A DNA stretch of 64,000 nt. It comes from GCA-003244245 sp052390115 (GTDB lineage Bacteria; Actinomycetota; Actinomycetes; Mycobacteriales; Pseudonocardiaceae). Both the position numbers and the translations under genes were made by a program. The stretch lies in assembly GCA_052390115.1 (NCBI GenBank), contig JBQTHE010000011.1, positions 62,001 through 126,000 on the forward strand. The letters are read 5' to 3'. A model generated the notes under the pieces. That model was not told the DNA's origin. It saw only the letters and a list, made by a program, of their open reading frames with translations, and did no database searches. Of this stretch, positions 49,831 to 58,324 are shown one piece after another (position 1 is the stretch's first letter; every line of letters starts with the position of its first letter).

Positions 49831-50151
49831 GGCCGGCGCGTCCTGGTCTCCCGCAAGTGGTCCAACAAGACTCTGGATGACCACCGTGCCGAGCGCAGCG
49901 AATTCGTTCGGCAACTCCTCGAACAGGCCGGCATCCAACCCGCCCACGGCCCTAAAGACGGACCGTATCTGTGGGAACGCCCGCACCCAACGACCCCGAC
50001 GTACCACTCCGGCCCGTGCTGCTACTGCACGCCATCGCCGAACGCCAGCGGTGGAAAGCCGAATATAGCGCCGCGCAACTCGCGGCGAGCGAGCAACAAC
50101 ACGACAACCGTTCCGCAACCAGCGATCAAGCGGCCTGGGGGAGGGGAGACG
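49831..50151 (+). pseudogene. RepSA-like replication initiator relic (C-terminal end)
   Basis: The frame starting at 49831 reads GRRVLVSRKWSNKTLDDHRA, then ERSEFVRQLLEQAGI, the end of pSAM2-type replication initiators of actinomycete integrative elements. Near 49985 the frame shifts and continues as NDPDVPLRPVLLLHAIAERQ and RWKAEYSAAQLAASEQ. The initiator's catalytic part is absent. It is directly followed by excisionase and integrase remains, the normal rep-xis-int order of these elements. Confidence 0.65.
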
Positions 50152-50154
50152 GTG

Positions 50155-50340
50155 ATGGGCAAGGACGAGCGGTTGTGGACTCCGGAGGACCTAGCCATCT
50201 ACCTCGGGATCCCGGTGCAGACGCTCTACCAGTGGCGCCGGAAGGGCACCGGGCCGAAGGGCCATCGTGTGGGCCGACACCTCCGGTACGACCCCGCCGT
50301 CGTGCGGCGCTGGTTCGAGACTCTGGATGAGGCGGCGTAG
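50155..50340 (+). CDS. Excisionase-type helix-turn-helix protein
   Basis: 61 residues from ATG (a GTG lies directly before it). LWTPEDLAIYLGIPVQTLYQ and WRRKGTGPKGHRVGRHLRYD form the MerR/AlpA-type winged helix common to Xis proteins of pSAM2-like elements. VVRRWFETL follows. GAGGGGAGA is the ribosome-binding site. The gene is intact although the integrase after it is ruined, so it may be neutral or have gained a regulatory use. Confidence 0.8.
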   Translation: MGKDERLWTPEDLAIYLGIPVQTLYQWRRKGTGPKGHRVGRHLRYDPAVVRRWFETLDEAA

Positions 50341-50342
50341 TC

Positions 50343-51324
50343 GTGGGCCACGTACAGGACCGGTGATGGAAGGACGTCGGCAAGGACGAGCGCGGCAGAC
50401 CGATCCGGGAGAAGACGGAACTCCACGGCACGGGGATACGCTATCGCGCGCGCTACCTCGACCCGAACGGGCGGGAGCGGTCGCAGAGTTTCCCCGACCG
50501 CCAGAAGAGCGCCGCTGATGCATTCCTGCACGAGGTGGAGACCGATAAGAACAAGGGTTCGTATCTTGACCCGACCGCCGGTCGCATCACTTTCCGGCGG
50601 TTCGCCGAGACGTGGCTTGCTGCGCAGACGTTCGCCGAGTCAACAAGGGAGTCCGTCGCGGGCCGGTTAGTCCGGCACGTTTACCCGCACTTCGGCGCCA
50701 CAGAGCTACGCGCGATCGGCCCAGCCATGATTCAGGCGTGGGGTCGGCGGCTACAGCAGCAGGGCCTGGTCGAGACCTACCGGCGGACGCTCTTCGCGAA
50801 TGTGTCGGGTGTCTTCACCGCTGCGATCGATGACGAGCGGATCCGGCGCAATCCGTGCGCTGGTAAGTCAGTCACCCGGCCTCGTGGGGAGTATCCCAAA
50901 GGTCGTTCCGTGGCTTGCCGAGCGCGTGCACGCCGTCCGGGCCGAGCTGGGGGAGCGGTACCGGCTGACCGTGGACCTCGGAGCCGGGTGCGGCCTACGA
51001 CAGGGCGAGGTGTTCGGGCTGTGCGTTGATCAGGTGGACTTCGTCGATCGCGCGGTCCAGATCGTTCGGCAAGTCAAGATCGTGCGCAGCCGTTTGGTGT
51101 TCGGGCCGCCAAAGCCATGGCAAAACGCGGGAGGTTCCGCTGCCTGACAGCATCGCCCGTGTGATCCGGGCTTCACGCTGCGGACCTACACGCACCTCAC
51201 GCCGTCCAGCTCCGAACGCACCCGCCGGGCCGTCGACGGCGTGTTCCAGCTGGCCGACCCCGAGCAGGCGGAAGGCCCGGAACCTGTACCCGAGGGTGAG
51301 GACTCCGGGCCTCCCACGGCCTGA
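50343..51324 (+). pseudogene. Tyrosine integrase relic (pSAM2 type)
   Basis: Starts with MGHVQDR-like residues, then TGA at codon 8 (50364). The frame continues as KTELHGTGIRYRARYLDPNG, ERSQSFPDRQKSAADAFLHE and the SAM-like N domain FAETWLAAQTFAESTRES. After NPCAGKSV the reading frame changes near 50895 to WLAERVHAVRAELGERYRLT and GAGCGLRQGEVFGL (catalytic Arg I), and shifts again near 51115 (GKTREVPLPDSIARVI). The HxxR segment is deleted, and the end TLRTYTHLTPSSSERTRRAV carries the Tyr. One nonsense change, two frameshifts and a deletion make it inactive. Confidence 0.85.
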
Positions 51325-51379
51325 TGACAGCCTGATCATGGATCCCCAACACGAAACCTCAGGTCAGGGCGCTCAGCGA

Positions 51380-52804
51380 TCAGACGTCGTAGTAGAGGGC
51401 GAACTCGTAGGGGTGCGGGCGCAGGCGCAGCGGGTCGATCTCGTTGTCCCGCTTGAGCGCAATCCAGGTCTCGATCAGGTCCGGGGTGAAGACCCCACCT
51501 TCAAGCAGGTAGTCGTGGTCGGCCTCAAGGCGGTCGATCACCGCGTCCAGGCTTGCCGGCACCTGCGTGACGTCCTTGGCCTCCTCGGGCGGCAGCTCGT
51601 AGAGGTCCTTGTCGATCGGCGCGGCCGGCTCGTAGGCATTCTTGATCCCGTCCAGCCCGGCCATCATCATCGCGGAGAAAGACAGGTAGGGATTGCCCGA
51701 GGCATCGGGGCACCGGAACTCGATGCGCTTGGCCTTGGGGTTGTTGCCGGTGATCGGGATCCGGATACAGGCCGACCGGTTGCGCTGCGAGTACACCAGG
51801 TTCACCGGCGCCTCGAACCCGGGCACCAGGCGGTGGTAGGAGTTCACCGTCGGGCAGGTGAACGCCAGCAGTGACGGCGCGTGGTGCAGGATGCCCCCGA
51901 TGTAGTGCCGCCCGATGTCGGACAGCCCGGCGTAGCCGGACTCGTCGTGGAACAGGGGCGCACCGTCGGTCCACAGCGACTGGTGGGTGTGCATGCCGGA
52001 GCCGTTGTCCCCGAACAGCGGTTTGGGCATGAACGTCACGGTCCGGCCGGCCGCCCACGCGGTGTTCTTGATGATGTACTTGTAGAGCTGATGGTCGTCA
52101 GCGGCGTGTAGCAGGGTGTTGTACCTGTAGTTGATCTCTGCCTGACCTGCCGTGCCCACCTCGTGGTGCGCCTTCTCCACGGTGAAACCGCAGCCGATGA
52201 GGTTGGTGACCATCGCGTTGCGCAGGTCGGCGAAGTGGTCGGTCGGCGGCACCGGGAAGTAGCCGCTCTTGTATTTGACCTTGTAGCCCTGGTTGCCGCC
52301 CTCCTCGTCCGCGCCGGTGTTCCACCAGCCTGCCACCGAGTCGATCTCGTGGAACGAGGCGTTCTCCGTGGTGTCGAAGCGCACCGAGTCGAAGCAGTAG
52401 AACTCGGCCTCGGGACCGAAATACGCGGTGTCGGCGATGCCGGTCGACGCCAGGAACTCCTCGGCCTTGCGGGCCACGTTGCGCGGGTCACGGCTGTAGG
52501 GCTCCCGGGTGAACGGGTCGTGCACGAAGAAGTTGATGTTCAACGTCTTCTGGACCCGGAACGGGTCGATGCGCGCCGTCGCAGCATCGGGAAACAGCAG
52601 CATGTCGGACTCGTGGATCGACTGGAACCCGCGCACCGACGAGCCGTCGAAGGCCAGACCATCCTCGATGACGTCCGCGTCGAAGTACGCGGCCGGGACC
52701 GTGAAGTGCTGCATGACGCCCGGCAGGTCGCAGAAGCGGACGTCGATGAACTCGACGCCCTCGTCAGCGACGAAGCGCAGGACCTCATCGGAGTTGGAGA
52801 ACAC
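51380..52804 (-). CDS. glnA: Glutamine synthetase type I
   Basis: 474 residues. It condenses glutamate and ammonia with ATP. VFSNSDEVLRFVADEG is the normal start, so GTG 52804 is used, preceded by GAAGGAG; the frame to 52897 is only an open extension. Conserved blocks are FDGSSVRGFQSIHESDMLLF, the ATP-site region KAHHEVGTAGQAEINYRYNT, FGDNGSGMHTHQSLW, and RIEFRCPDASGNPYLSFSAM. The adenylylation loop DKDLYELPPEE contains the regulatory Tyr near residue 400, so activity is probably tuned by GlnE. It is the GlnA1 of actinomycetes. Confidence 0.97.
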   Translation of the reverse strand: MFSNSDEVLRFVADEGVEFIDVRFCDLPGVMQHFTVPAAYFDADVIEDGLAFDGSSVRGFQSIHESDMLLFPDAATARIDPFRVQKTLNINFFVHDPFTREPYSRDPRNVARKAEEFLASTGIADTAYFGPEAEFYCFDSVRFDTTENASFHEIDSVAGWWNTGADEEGGNQGYKVKYKSGYFPVPPTDHFADLRNAMVTNLIGCGFTVEKAHHEVGTAGQAEINYRYNTLLHAADDHQLYKYIIKNTAWAAGRTVTFMPKPLFGDNGSGMHTHQSLWTDGAPLFHDESGYAGLSDIGRHYIGGILHHAPSLLAFTCPTVNSYHRLVPGFEAPVNLVYSQRNRSACIRIPITGNNPKAKRIEFRCPDASGNPYLSFSAMMMAGLDGIKNAYEPAAPIDKDLYELPPEEAKDVTQVPASLDAVIDRLEADHDYLLEGGVFTPDLIETWIALKRDNEIDPLRLRPHPYEFALYYDV

Positions 52805-52956
52805 CGTCGTTCGCTCCTTCGTGCACAGGCCGTGGACCGGCATAATCAGTCGGTTCGCTGCGGCGAACCTAAAAGGGCCGTGTTGCCCGACCGTCACCCG
52901 GATGTTTCGCCAAGGTTACGAGGCTGGTGGTGGGCGAGGCTAGCCCGGCGATCGAA

Positions 52957-52962
52957 TACCCT
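52957..52962 (+). promoter_or_regulatory. Leaderless -10 box of the RDD gene
   Basis: TACCCT lies 6 bases before GTG 52969. Confidence 0.5.
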
Positions 52963-52968
52963 ACTCGG

Positions 52969-53427
52969 GTGAGCAGGTGGACACAGACCTGGCTATCCGG
53001 CCCCCCCGGGTCCCCAGAGGACCCCGCTGCGGACGCCGGCGAGCAGGCTTACCCCGGTCAGCGGCTCGGATTGCCCGAGCACGGGCCGGGCTCCGCCGCC
53101 CGCTTCGGACCCCGGATCATGGCTATCATGATCGACTGGCTGCCGTGCGCCATAGCCGCCCAGATCCTCACCAACAATCCGGCGTTCTCGGCGTTGGCGC
53201 TGTTCTCAGCGATGACCGCGCTCTCGATCGGGATCGCGGGTCGCACCCCCGGCCATGCTGTGGCGGGGCTGCGGGTGGCGCTCCTGGACGGGCGTCAGGC
53301 TGGTTTCGGCGCCGGGGTGATCCGCACCGTGCTGCTGTGTCTGGTCATCCCGCCGGTGGTGTACGACGCCGACGGCCGTGGCCTGCACGACCGGGCCGTC
53401 GGGACCATTGTGCTGCGGACCCGCTGA
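52969..53427 (+). CDS. RDD family membrane protein
   Basis: 152 residues. The RDD fold is shown by RFGPRIMAIMIDWLPC (Arg-Asp pair), GRTPGHAVAGLRVALLDGRQ and GRGLHDRAVGTIVL (the final D). Three to four hydrophobic helices follow a Pro/Gly-rich soluble start of ~45 residues. The function of the family is not settled, and ion exchange is known for some members. In mycobacteria the equivalent sits between the DUF4191 gene and glnA, as here. It is convergent with DUF4191. Confidence 0.88.
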   Translation: MSRWTQTWLSGPPGSPEDPAADAGEQAYPGQRLGLPEHGPGSAARFGPRIMAIMIDWLPCAIAAQILTNNPAFSALALFSAMTALSIGIAGRTPGHAVAGLRVALLDGRQAGFGAGVIRTVLLCLVIPPVVYDADGRGLHDRAVGTIVLRTR

Positions 53428-53465
53428 GCGCCGCCCCGACTCAAGCCCCCGACTCAGCCCCTCTC

Positions 53466-54233
53466 TCAGCGCCGTCGCACGGTGCGCTGCAGGTTGCGCA
53501 GCTTGGCGCCCTGCGGCATCGGGCCCTTGGGCATCGCGGCCGCCCGGGTGGCGAGGATGGCCAGCTTGCCCTCCAGCACGTCGATCTGCGCCGCATTGAT
53601 GTTGCGCGGTAATTTGGAGAGGTGCCGGGGCAGTTTGGCCAGCGGGACCTCGCCCTCGCCGTTGCCCACCGTCACGTCATAGATCGGAGTCTCCCCGACC
53701 AGCCGGGATACCCGTTTCTTCTCCTGCGCCAGTAGTGGCTTCAGGCGATGTGCGGCTCCCTCGGCGACCAGCACGACCCCGGGCCGCCCGATGACCCGGT
53801 GCACGGCGTCCAGTTGCGTGGTACCCGCGACGGCCGGTGTCACCTTCCACCGGCCGCGCAGGTTTTCCAGCATCCAGGCCGCGGCGCCGGGCTGACCTTC
53901 GGCCTTGGCGAAGACATTGCGCTGCACCCGCCGCCCGAAGATCATGATTGCCGCGAGCACGCCGAACGTGATGCCCATCGGTAGGGAGAACCACAGCTGG
54001 TCAATCAGGAAGCCCACCCCGAAGCCAACCGCTGTGATGACGAGGAACGCGCCGATCATCAACGGCAACAGGGCCTTGTCCTCGCGGCGCTGGACCTTGA
54101 AGGCCTCGAAGATCTGGGCCCGGCGCTGCTTCGACGCGGCGCGGCGCTCCCGCTTGGCGGCCTTCGCCGCTGCCTTGTCCTTGGGTTTCCCGGGGGATTT
54201 CGTGGGAGCTTTCGAAGAGGGCTTGGCGGCCAT
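53466..54233 (-). CDS. DUF4191 family membrane protein
   Basis: 255 residues. A Lys/Ala-rich N-terminus (PSSKAPTKSPGKPKDKAAAK) and RRAQIFEAFKVQRREDKALL precede two membrane helices (LPLMIGAFLVITAVGFGVGF and LPMGITFGVLAAIMIFGRRV). A cytoplasmic C-terminal domain follows. The family is restricted to actinomycetes and always close to lipA. Function unknown. ATG 54233 has TATCCT 6 bases upstream on the minus strand. Confidence 0.88.
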   Translation of the reverse strand: MAAKPSSKAPTKSPGKPKDKAAAKAAKRERRAASKQRRAQIFEAFKVQRREDKALLPLMIGAFLVITAVGFGVGFLIDQLWFSLPMGITFGVLAAIMIFGRRVQRNVFAKAEGQPGAAAWMLENLRGRWKVTPAVAGTTQLDAVHRVIGRPGVVLVAEGAAHRLKPLLAQEKKRVSRLVGETPIYDVTVGNGEGEVPLAKLPRHLSKLPRNINAAQIDVLEGKLAILATRAAAMPKGPMPQGAKLRNLQRTVRRR

Positions 54234-54239
54234 GCCCCC

Positions 54240-54245
54240 AGGATA
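54240..54245 (-). promoter_or_regulatory. Leaderless -10 box of the DUF4191 gene
   Basis: On the minus strand TATCCT lies 6 bases before ATG 54233. Confidence 0.5.
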
Positions 54246-54284
54246 CGGCGCGGCGGGTTGTTGATGAACAGCCGACTAGCGTCG

Positions 54285-55319
54285 TTAACGGCGGGCCAGC
54301 AGGCTGGACGCCTCCTGCGCGGCCGGCCCGGCCGCGGCCAGGTGCGCGAGGTGCTCGGGTACCCGATGGCCCCGGTGCGCGACAGCCTGGGTGTAGAGCC
54401 GACCGGCCCGGTAGGACGATCGAACCAGCGGCCCCGCCATCACCCCGGCGAAACCCATCAGCTCGCCGGTGCGGGCGTGCTCGACGAACTCCTCGGGGGT
54501 GACCCACCGGCGCACCGGATGGTGCCGCGCCGACGGGCGCAGGTACTGGGTGATGGTGAGGATCTCGCACCCGGCGGCGTGCAGATCGGCCATCGCGGCG
54601 GTGACCTCCTCGGGCTGCTCACCCAGGCCCAGAATGAGGTTGGACTTGGTGACCAGCCCCGCGTCGCGGGCTGCCCGCAGCACGTCCAGCGAGCGCTCGT
54701 AGCGAAACGCCGGTCGGATCCGCTTGAAGATCCGTGGCACCGTCTCCAGGTTGTGTGCCAGCACCTCGGGTGCGGCGCCGAACACCTCGTCGAGCAGCTC
54801 AGGGCGGGCGTTGAAGTCCGGGATGAGTAGTTCCACGCCGGTACCGGGGTTGAGGGTGTGGATCTGCCGGACGGTCTCGGCGTAGAGCCATGCGCCGCCG
54901 TCGGGGAGGTCATCACGGGCCACCCCGGTGACCGTCGAGTAGCGCAGCCCCATCGCCTGCACCGACTCGGCGACCCGCCGTGGCTCGTCACGGTCCAGCT
55001 CGGCGGGGCGGCCGGTGTCGATCTGGCAGAAGTCGCAGCGGCGGGTGCACTGGTCGCCGCCGATGAGGAAGGTCGCCTCCCGGTCCTCCCAGCACTCGTA
55101 GATGTTGGGACAGCCGGCTGCCTCGCAGACCGTGTGCAGGCCCTCCCGGCGCACCAGCCCCTTGAGTTCGCGAAACGACGGTCCCATCGTGGCCCGGGTC
55201 CGGATCCAGGGCGGTTTGCGCTCGATCGGGGTGTGGCTGTTGCGGACCTCCAGGCGCAACAGCTTGCGGCCGCCGGCATCAGGTCCGGTGGGACCAGGTC
55301 TGGGGGGTGCGACGCTCAC
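54285..55319 (-). CDS. lipA: Lipoyl synthase
   Basis: 344 residues. A radical-SAM enzyme that inserts two sulfurs into octanoyl groups on lipoyl domains. The auxiliary cluster ligands are Cys65, Cys70 and Cys76 (CEAAGCPNIYEC). The radical-SAM triad is Cys91, Cys95 and Cys98 (CTRRCDFC). The C-terminal RSSYRAG serine is present. GTG 55319 with TAGGCT 6 bases upstream is the start. It acts on SucB, encoded in the same window. Confidence 0.97.
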   Translation of the reverse strand: MSVAPPRPGPTGPDAGGRKLLRLEVRNSHTPIERKPPWIRTRATMGPSFRELKGLVRREGLHTVCEAAGCPNIYECWEDREATFLIGGDQCTRRCDFCQIDTGRPAELDRDEPRRVAESVQAMGLRYSTVTGVARDDLPDGGAWLYAETVRQIHTLNPGTGVELLIPDFNARPELLDEVFGAAPEVLAHNLETVPRIFKRIRPAFRYERSLDVLRAARDAGLVTKSNLILGLGEQPEEVTAAMADLHAAGCEILTITQYLRPSARHHPVRRWVTPEEFVEHARTGELMGFAGVMAGPLVRSSYRAGRLYTQAVAHRGHRVPEHLAHLAAAGPAAQEASSLLARR

Positions 55320-55325
55320 GGGTCG

Positions 55326-55331
55326 AGCCTA
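55326..55331 (-). promoter_or_regulatory. Leaderless -10 box of lipA
   Basis: On the minus strand TAGGCT lies 6 bases before GTG 55319, in the gap after the SDR gene. Confidence 0.5.
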
Positions 55332-55343
55332 CGCGGGCCGCGC

Positions 55344-56273
55344 CTACCCAGGATCGGGCCGCACTCCGGTGAGCTCGGCGGTGCGTTCCCAGAGCAGCCC
55401 CGCGATGCGCTCGTCCCCGGCGGCAGCGCTCGCTGCCACCCGGCCCGGGGCTCCACGGGTCTGGCCGAGGCTGGTCGGACCGTAGAACTCCCCGCTGCGC
55501 ACCTCGGGCGCGGTGGCGGCATAAAGCTGCGGCAACGCGCCCCCGGTGACGCCTTGGGCGATCAGCCTGTAGCCCCACCGCACGAGGTGGGAGAGCGGCC
55601 CAGCCCGGTACATCCGCGCGGTGTTGGGCGCCAGTTCGGTGTCGGTGAGACCGGGATGAGCGGCGACCGCAACCAGGTCCCGCCCGGCGCCCCGGGCCCG
55701 CCGGTCCAGTTCGAACGTGAACAGCAGATTCGCCAGTTTCGACGCGCTGTAGGCCACGGCCGGGCTGTACCGCCGCTTCCGGAAGCCCAGGTCCTCCGGG
55801 TCGAGCCCGCCGCCGCGGTGCGCCAGGCTGGACACTGTGACCACCCGCGCACCGGGGCCAAGGGCGGGCGCAAGCAGCCAGGTCAGCGCCGCGGGCCCGA
55901 GGTGGTTGGTACCGATCTGCAACTCGAAGCCGTCGACGGTGAGCCGCGTCGGGGTGCCCATCACACCGGCGTTGTTCACTAGGACGTCCAGCCGGTCCCC
56001 GGTGATCGAGCGCACCTCGTCGGCAGCCTTGCGAACCGAGCTGAGGTCAGCCAGGTCAAGCTGGATCAGCGTGGCGTCCGCCCCGCCCGACACCGACCGC
56101 ACCCGTTCCAACGCGGTCCGTCCGCGTTTCGCGTCACGGCAGGCCAGCAGCAGCGTCGCGCCACGCTCGGCCAGCGCGGTGGCGGTCTGCAGGCCCAGAC
56201 CCGAATTGGCTCCGGTGACGAGCACCGTTCGGCCGGTCTGATCGGGGATGTCGGCTGCGCTCCATCGGCTCAT
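55344..56273 (-). CDS. Short-chain dehydrogenase/reductase
   Basis: 309 residues of the retinol-dehydrogenase/WWOX-like SDR branch. NAD(P) motif TGANSGLG near residue 20, VLVNNAGVMG, catalytic Ser in VTVSSLAHR and Tyr-Lys in YSASKLANLL. A Cys/Arg pattern (CRDAKRG) after the second strand favours NADPH. It lies between lipB and lipA on the same strand, an unusual position. The substrate is unknown. Confidence 0.88.
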   Translation of the reverse strand: MSRWSAADIPDQTGRTVLVTGANSGLGLQTATALAERGATLLLACRDAKRGRTALERVRSVSGGADATLIQLDLADLSSVRKAADEVRSITGDRLDVLVNNAGVMGTPTRLTVDGFELQIGTNHLGPAALTWLLAPALGPGARVVTVSSLAHRGGGLDPEDLGFRKRRYSPAVAYSASKLANLLFTFELDRRARGAGRDLVAVAAHPGLTDTELAPNTARMYRAGPLSHLVRWGYRLIAQGVTGGALPQLYAATAPEVRSGEFYGPTSLGQTRGAPGRVAASAAAGDERIAGLLWERTAELTGVRPDPG

Positions 56274-56283
56274 CTCGGGCCAC

Positions 56284-57045
56284 CTAGGACCCGGTAATCG
56301 CCGGATCCAAGTGCAACTGCAGGCCCGAAGGCTCGACCGTTGGGGAGCGGGGGAGCTCCTCGGAGCTCACCTGAAGCGCACCGTCCAGGGCATCGAGGAC
56401 GGCGCGCTGCACTGCGGGCTGCACCTGCGCCACGGAGACCGGTCGGCTCAGCTCGGCGGTCAGTGATGTCACGCCGGCATCGGTGATGCCGCACGGCACG
56501 ATCCGGTCGAAGGCGGCCAGGTCAGGCTGGCAGTTCAGGGCGAACCCGTGCATGGTCACCCCCCTGCTGATCCGGACCCCGATCGCCGCGATCTTGCGGT
56601 CCGGGCGGCCGTTGGCCGGGTCAGCCGCCAGCCACACCCCCGACCGTCCCAAGATCCTCCCGGCGCGCAGGCCCAGCCCGGTGCACAGGAAGATCAGTGC
56701 CTGCTCCAGGCGCCGCACGTAATCGACGACATCGACCGGCTGGGCGAGCCGCACCAGCGGGTAGCCGACGAGTTGGCCGGGACCGTGCCAGGTGATCTTT
56801 CCGCCGCGGTCGACGTCGATCACCGGCGTGCCGTCGTGGGGTCGCTCGGCGGGTGTGGTCCGCCGGCCCGCGGTATACACCGAGGGGTGCTCCAGCAACA
56901 GCAGCACGTCGCGCCCCGTGCCCTCAGCGCGAGCGGTAGCCAGCTCACGTTGCAGCTCCCAGGCCCGGGTGTAGTCCATGGTGCCGAGGTGGCGGACGTG
57001 CACCGGAGTCGTGTCGGCCCGGCAGGAAACGGTGTCGACGGTCAC
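56284..57045 (-). CDS. lipB: Octanoyl-ACP:protein octanoyltransferase
   Basis: 253 residues. It transfers octanoate from acyl carrier protein to the lipoyl-domain lysine. Signature HPSVYTAGRRT, the block GGKITWHGPGQLVGYPLVRL, catalytic Lys151 in RKIAAIGVR and Cys185 in RIVPCGITD. The length is slightly above the 230 of mycobacteria because of a longer C-terminus. GTG 57045 has TAATGT 7 bases upstream. Confidence 0.96.
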   Translation of the reverse strand: MTVDTVSCRADTTPVHVRHLGTMDYTRAWELQRELATARAEGTGRDVLLLLEHPSVYTAGRRTTPAERPHDGTPVIDVDRGGKITWHGPGQLVGYPLVRLAQPVDVVDYVRRLEQALIFLCTGLGLRAGRILGRSGVWLAADPANGRPDRKIAAIGVRISRGVTMHGFALNCQPDLAAFDRIVPCGITDAGVTSLTAELSRPVSVAQVQPAVQRAVLDALDGALQVSSEELPRSPTVEPSGLQLHLDPAITGS

Positions 57046-57052
57046 AGGCGCG

Positions 57053-57058
57053 ACATTA
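57053..57058 (-). promoter_or_regulatory. Leaderless -10 box of lipB
   Basis: On the minus strand TAATGT ends 7 bases before GTG 57045. It overlaps the end of the upstream oxidoreductase gene. Confidence 0.5.
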
Positions 57059-58312
57059 CGCCGTCACCAGGGTCACGCCGAGTTCGGCGAGCACCGCCCG
57101 GGCGGCCCGCCTGCCGCTGGTCAACGCACCCTGAATCGACGGGGTGTCCCGGTGGTCACCCGCAACGAACAGGCCGTCCCCCAGCGCCGTGTCGCGGCGC
57201 AGCCGATCGGGCGTCGGCGGGATGAACGAGCACAGCGCCTGCGGGACCACCGCGGTGCCCAGATGCTGCCAGCCCGACGGGCTGGTCCGGTACACCGCGC
57301 CGGCCAGCCGGCGCACGTCGGGTTCGCGGGGCGCGCCGACGCCCGGGGTGCCCAGTACCGTCGAGCAGATCAGGTGCCGGTGATCGGGAGAGTAGGACGG
57401 CGCTACCGCGGTGAGCACGCTGGTGTTGATCAGCGCGCTGCCGGTCCCGTCGAGGTGGATCAATCGCAGCCGGCTGGGCGGTTGCTCGGCCACGTGGTAG
57501 TAGGTCGTGAGGCCCCGCATCAGCGGCACGTCGAGCCCGGGCAGCAGGGTCCGGGCCATCGGGGGATCGGTGGCCACCACCACCGCCCGCGCGGTGATCT
57601 CACGATCGGCAGTGCGGACCCGGCCGGGCGCGACACCGAGCACCGGCTGCCCGCACTGGACGGTCCCTGGTGCCAGCCGAGCCGCGATCTGCGTGGGCAG
57701 CGCGGCCATCCCGCGCGAAGGCAGCGTGGATGCGCCCCGGGCCAGGCTTCGCCACACCAGGGTCAGGAACCGCGCTGAGGTCTGCAGATCGCGGTCACCG
57801 AAGATCCCGGCTAAGAACGGGCGCAGGAATTCTTCGGTGGCCGGGCCGTCCAGCCCTGCGGCGGACAGCTCGGCGGCGGCGCTGCGCTCGGCCCCGGCGA
57901 GCAGCGAGCCGACGTCGCCCAGTGCCGCCCTGGCCGACAATCGCAGCACCGCGAGCTTGGCGGCCGGGGCCAGCAGCCCGTCGAAGACCGTGCGCCAGGC
58001 CTGGGTGGGAGCCCGGCGCGGATCGACCAGGCGGTGCAGCGCCCCGTCGGTACCGCGGATCGCGACACCAGGGACGAATTCCCGGAGGTCCAGCGCGTGC
58101 AGGTCCAGCTCGCGGCGCAACGCGGGGTAGCTGGTGTTGAGCACCTGGAAGCCGCGGTCGAGCAGAAAGCCGTCGACAGTGTCGGTGGCCACCCGGCCGC
58201 CCACTACCGGCCCGGCCTCCAACACGATGACCTGCAGCCCAGCCCGCTGCAGGTAGCGGGCGACGGTCAGCCCGGCCAGCCCGGCCCCCACCACGACGGC
58301 GTCGGTATCCAT
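57056..58312 (-). CDS. FAD-dependent oxidoreductase (amine oxidase/phytoene dehydrogenase-like)
   Basis: 418 residues. The N-terminal dinucleotide fold is DAVVVGAGLAGLTVARYLQR, followed by VIVLEAGPVVGGRVATD, the GG-R motif of the flavin amine-oxidase superfamily. The C-terminal FAD motif is LGDGLFVAGDHRDTPSIQGA, with GRRAARAVL. Relatives include protoporphyrinogen oxidases and carotenoid desaturases. No carotenoid or heme genes are near, so the substrate is open. It lies 12 bases downstream of the TIGR01777 gene on the same strand, likely one operon. Confidence 0.88.
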   Translation of the reverse strand: MDTDAVVVGAGLAGLTVARYLQRAGLQVIVLEAGPVVGGRVATDTVDGFLLDRGFQVLNTSYPALRRELDLHALDLREFVPGVAIRGTDGALHRLVDPRRAPTQAWRTVFDGLLAPAAKLAVLRLSARAALGDVGSLLAGAERSAAAELSAAGLDGPATEEFLRPFLAGIFGDRDLQTSARFLTLVWRSLARGASTLPSRGMAALPTQIAARLAPGTVQCGQPVLGVAPGRVRTADREITARAVVVATDPPMARTLLPGLDVPLMRGLTTYYHVAEQPPSRLRLIHLDGTGSALINTSVLTAVAPSYSPDHRHLICSTVLGTPGVGAPREPDVRRLAGAVYRTSPSGWQHLGTAVVPQALCSFIPPTPDRLRRDTALGDGLFVAGDHRDTPSIQGALTSGRRAARAVLAELGVTLVTA

Positions 58313-58324
58313 CGGCTACTCCGG

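Noticed and set aside
49971..50330. 119-residue frame as a separate gene
   Set aside because: Its first part is the frameshifted end of the RepSA relic and the rest overlaps the excisionase gene in another frame.
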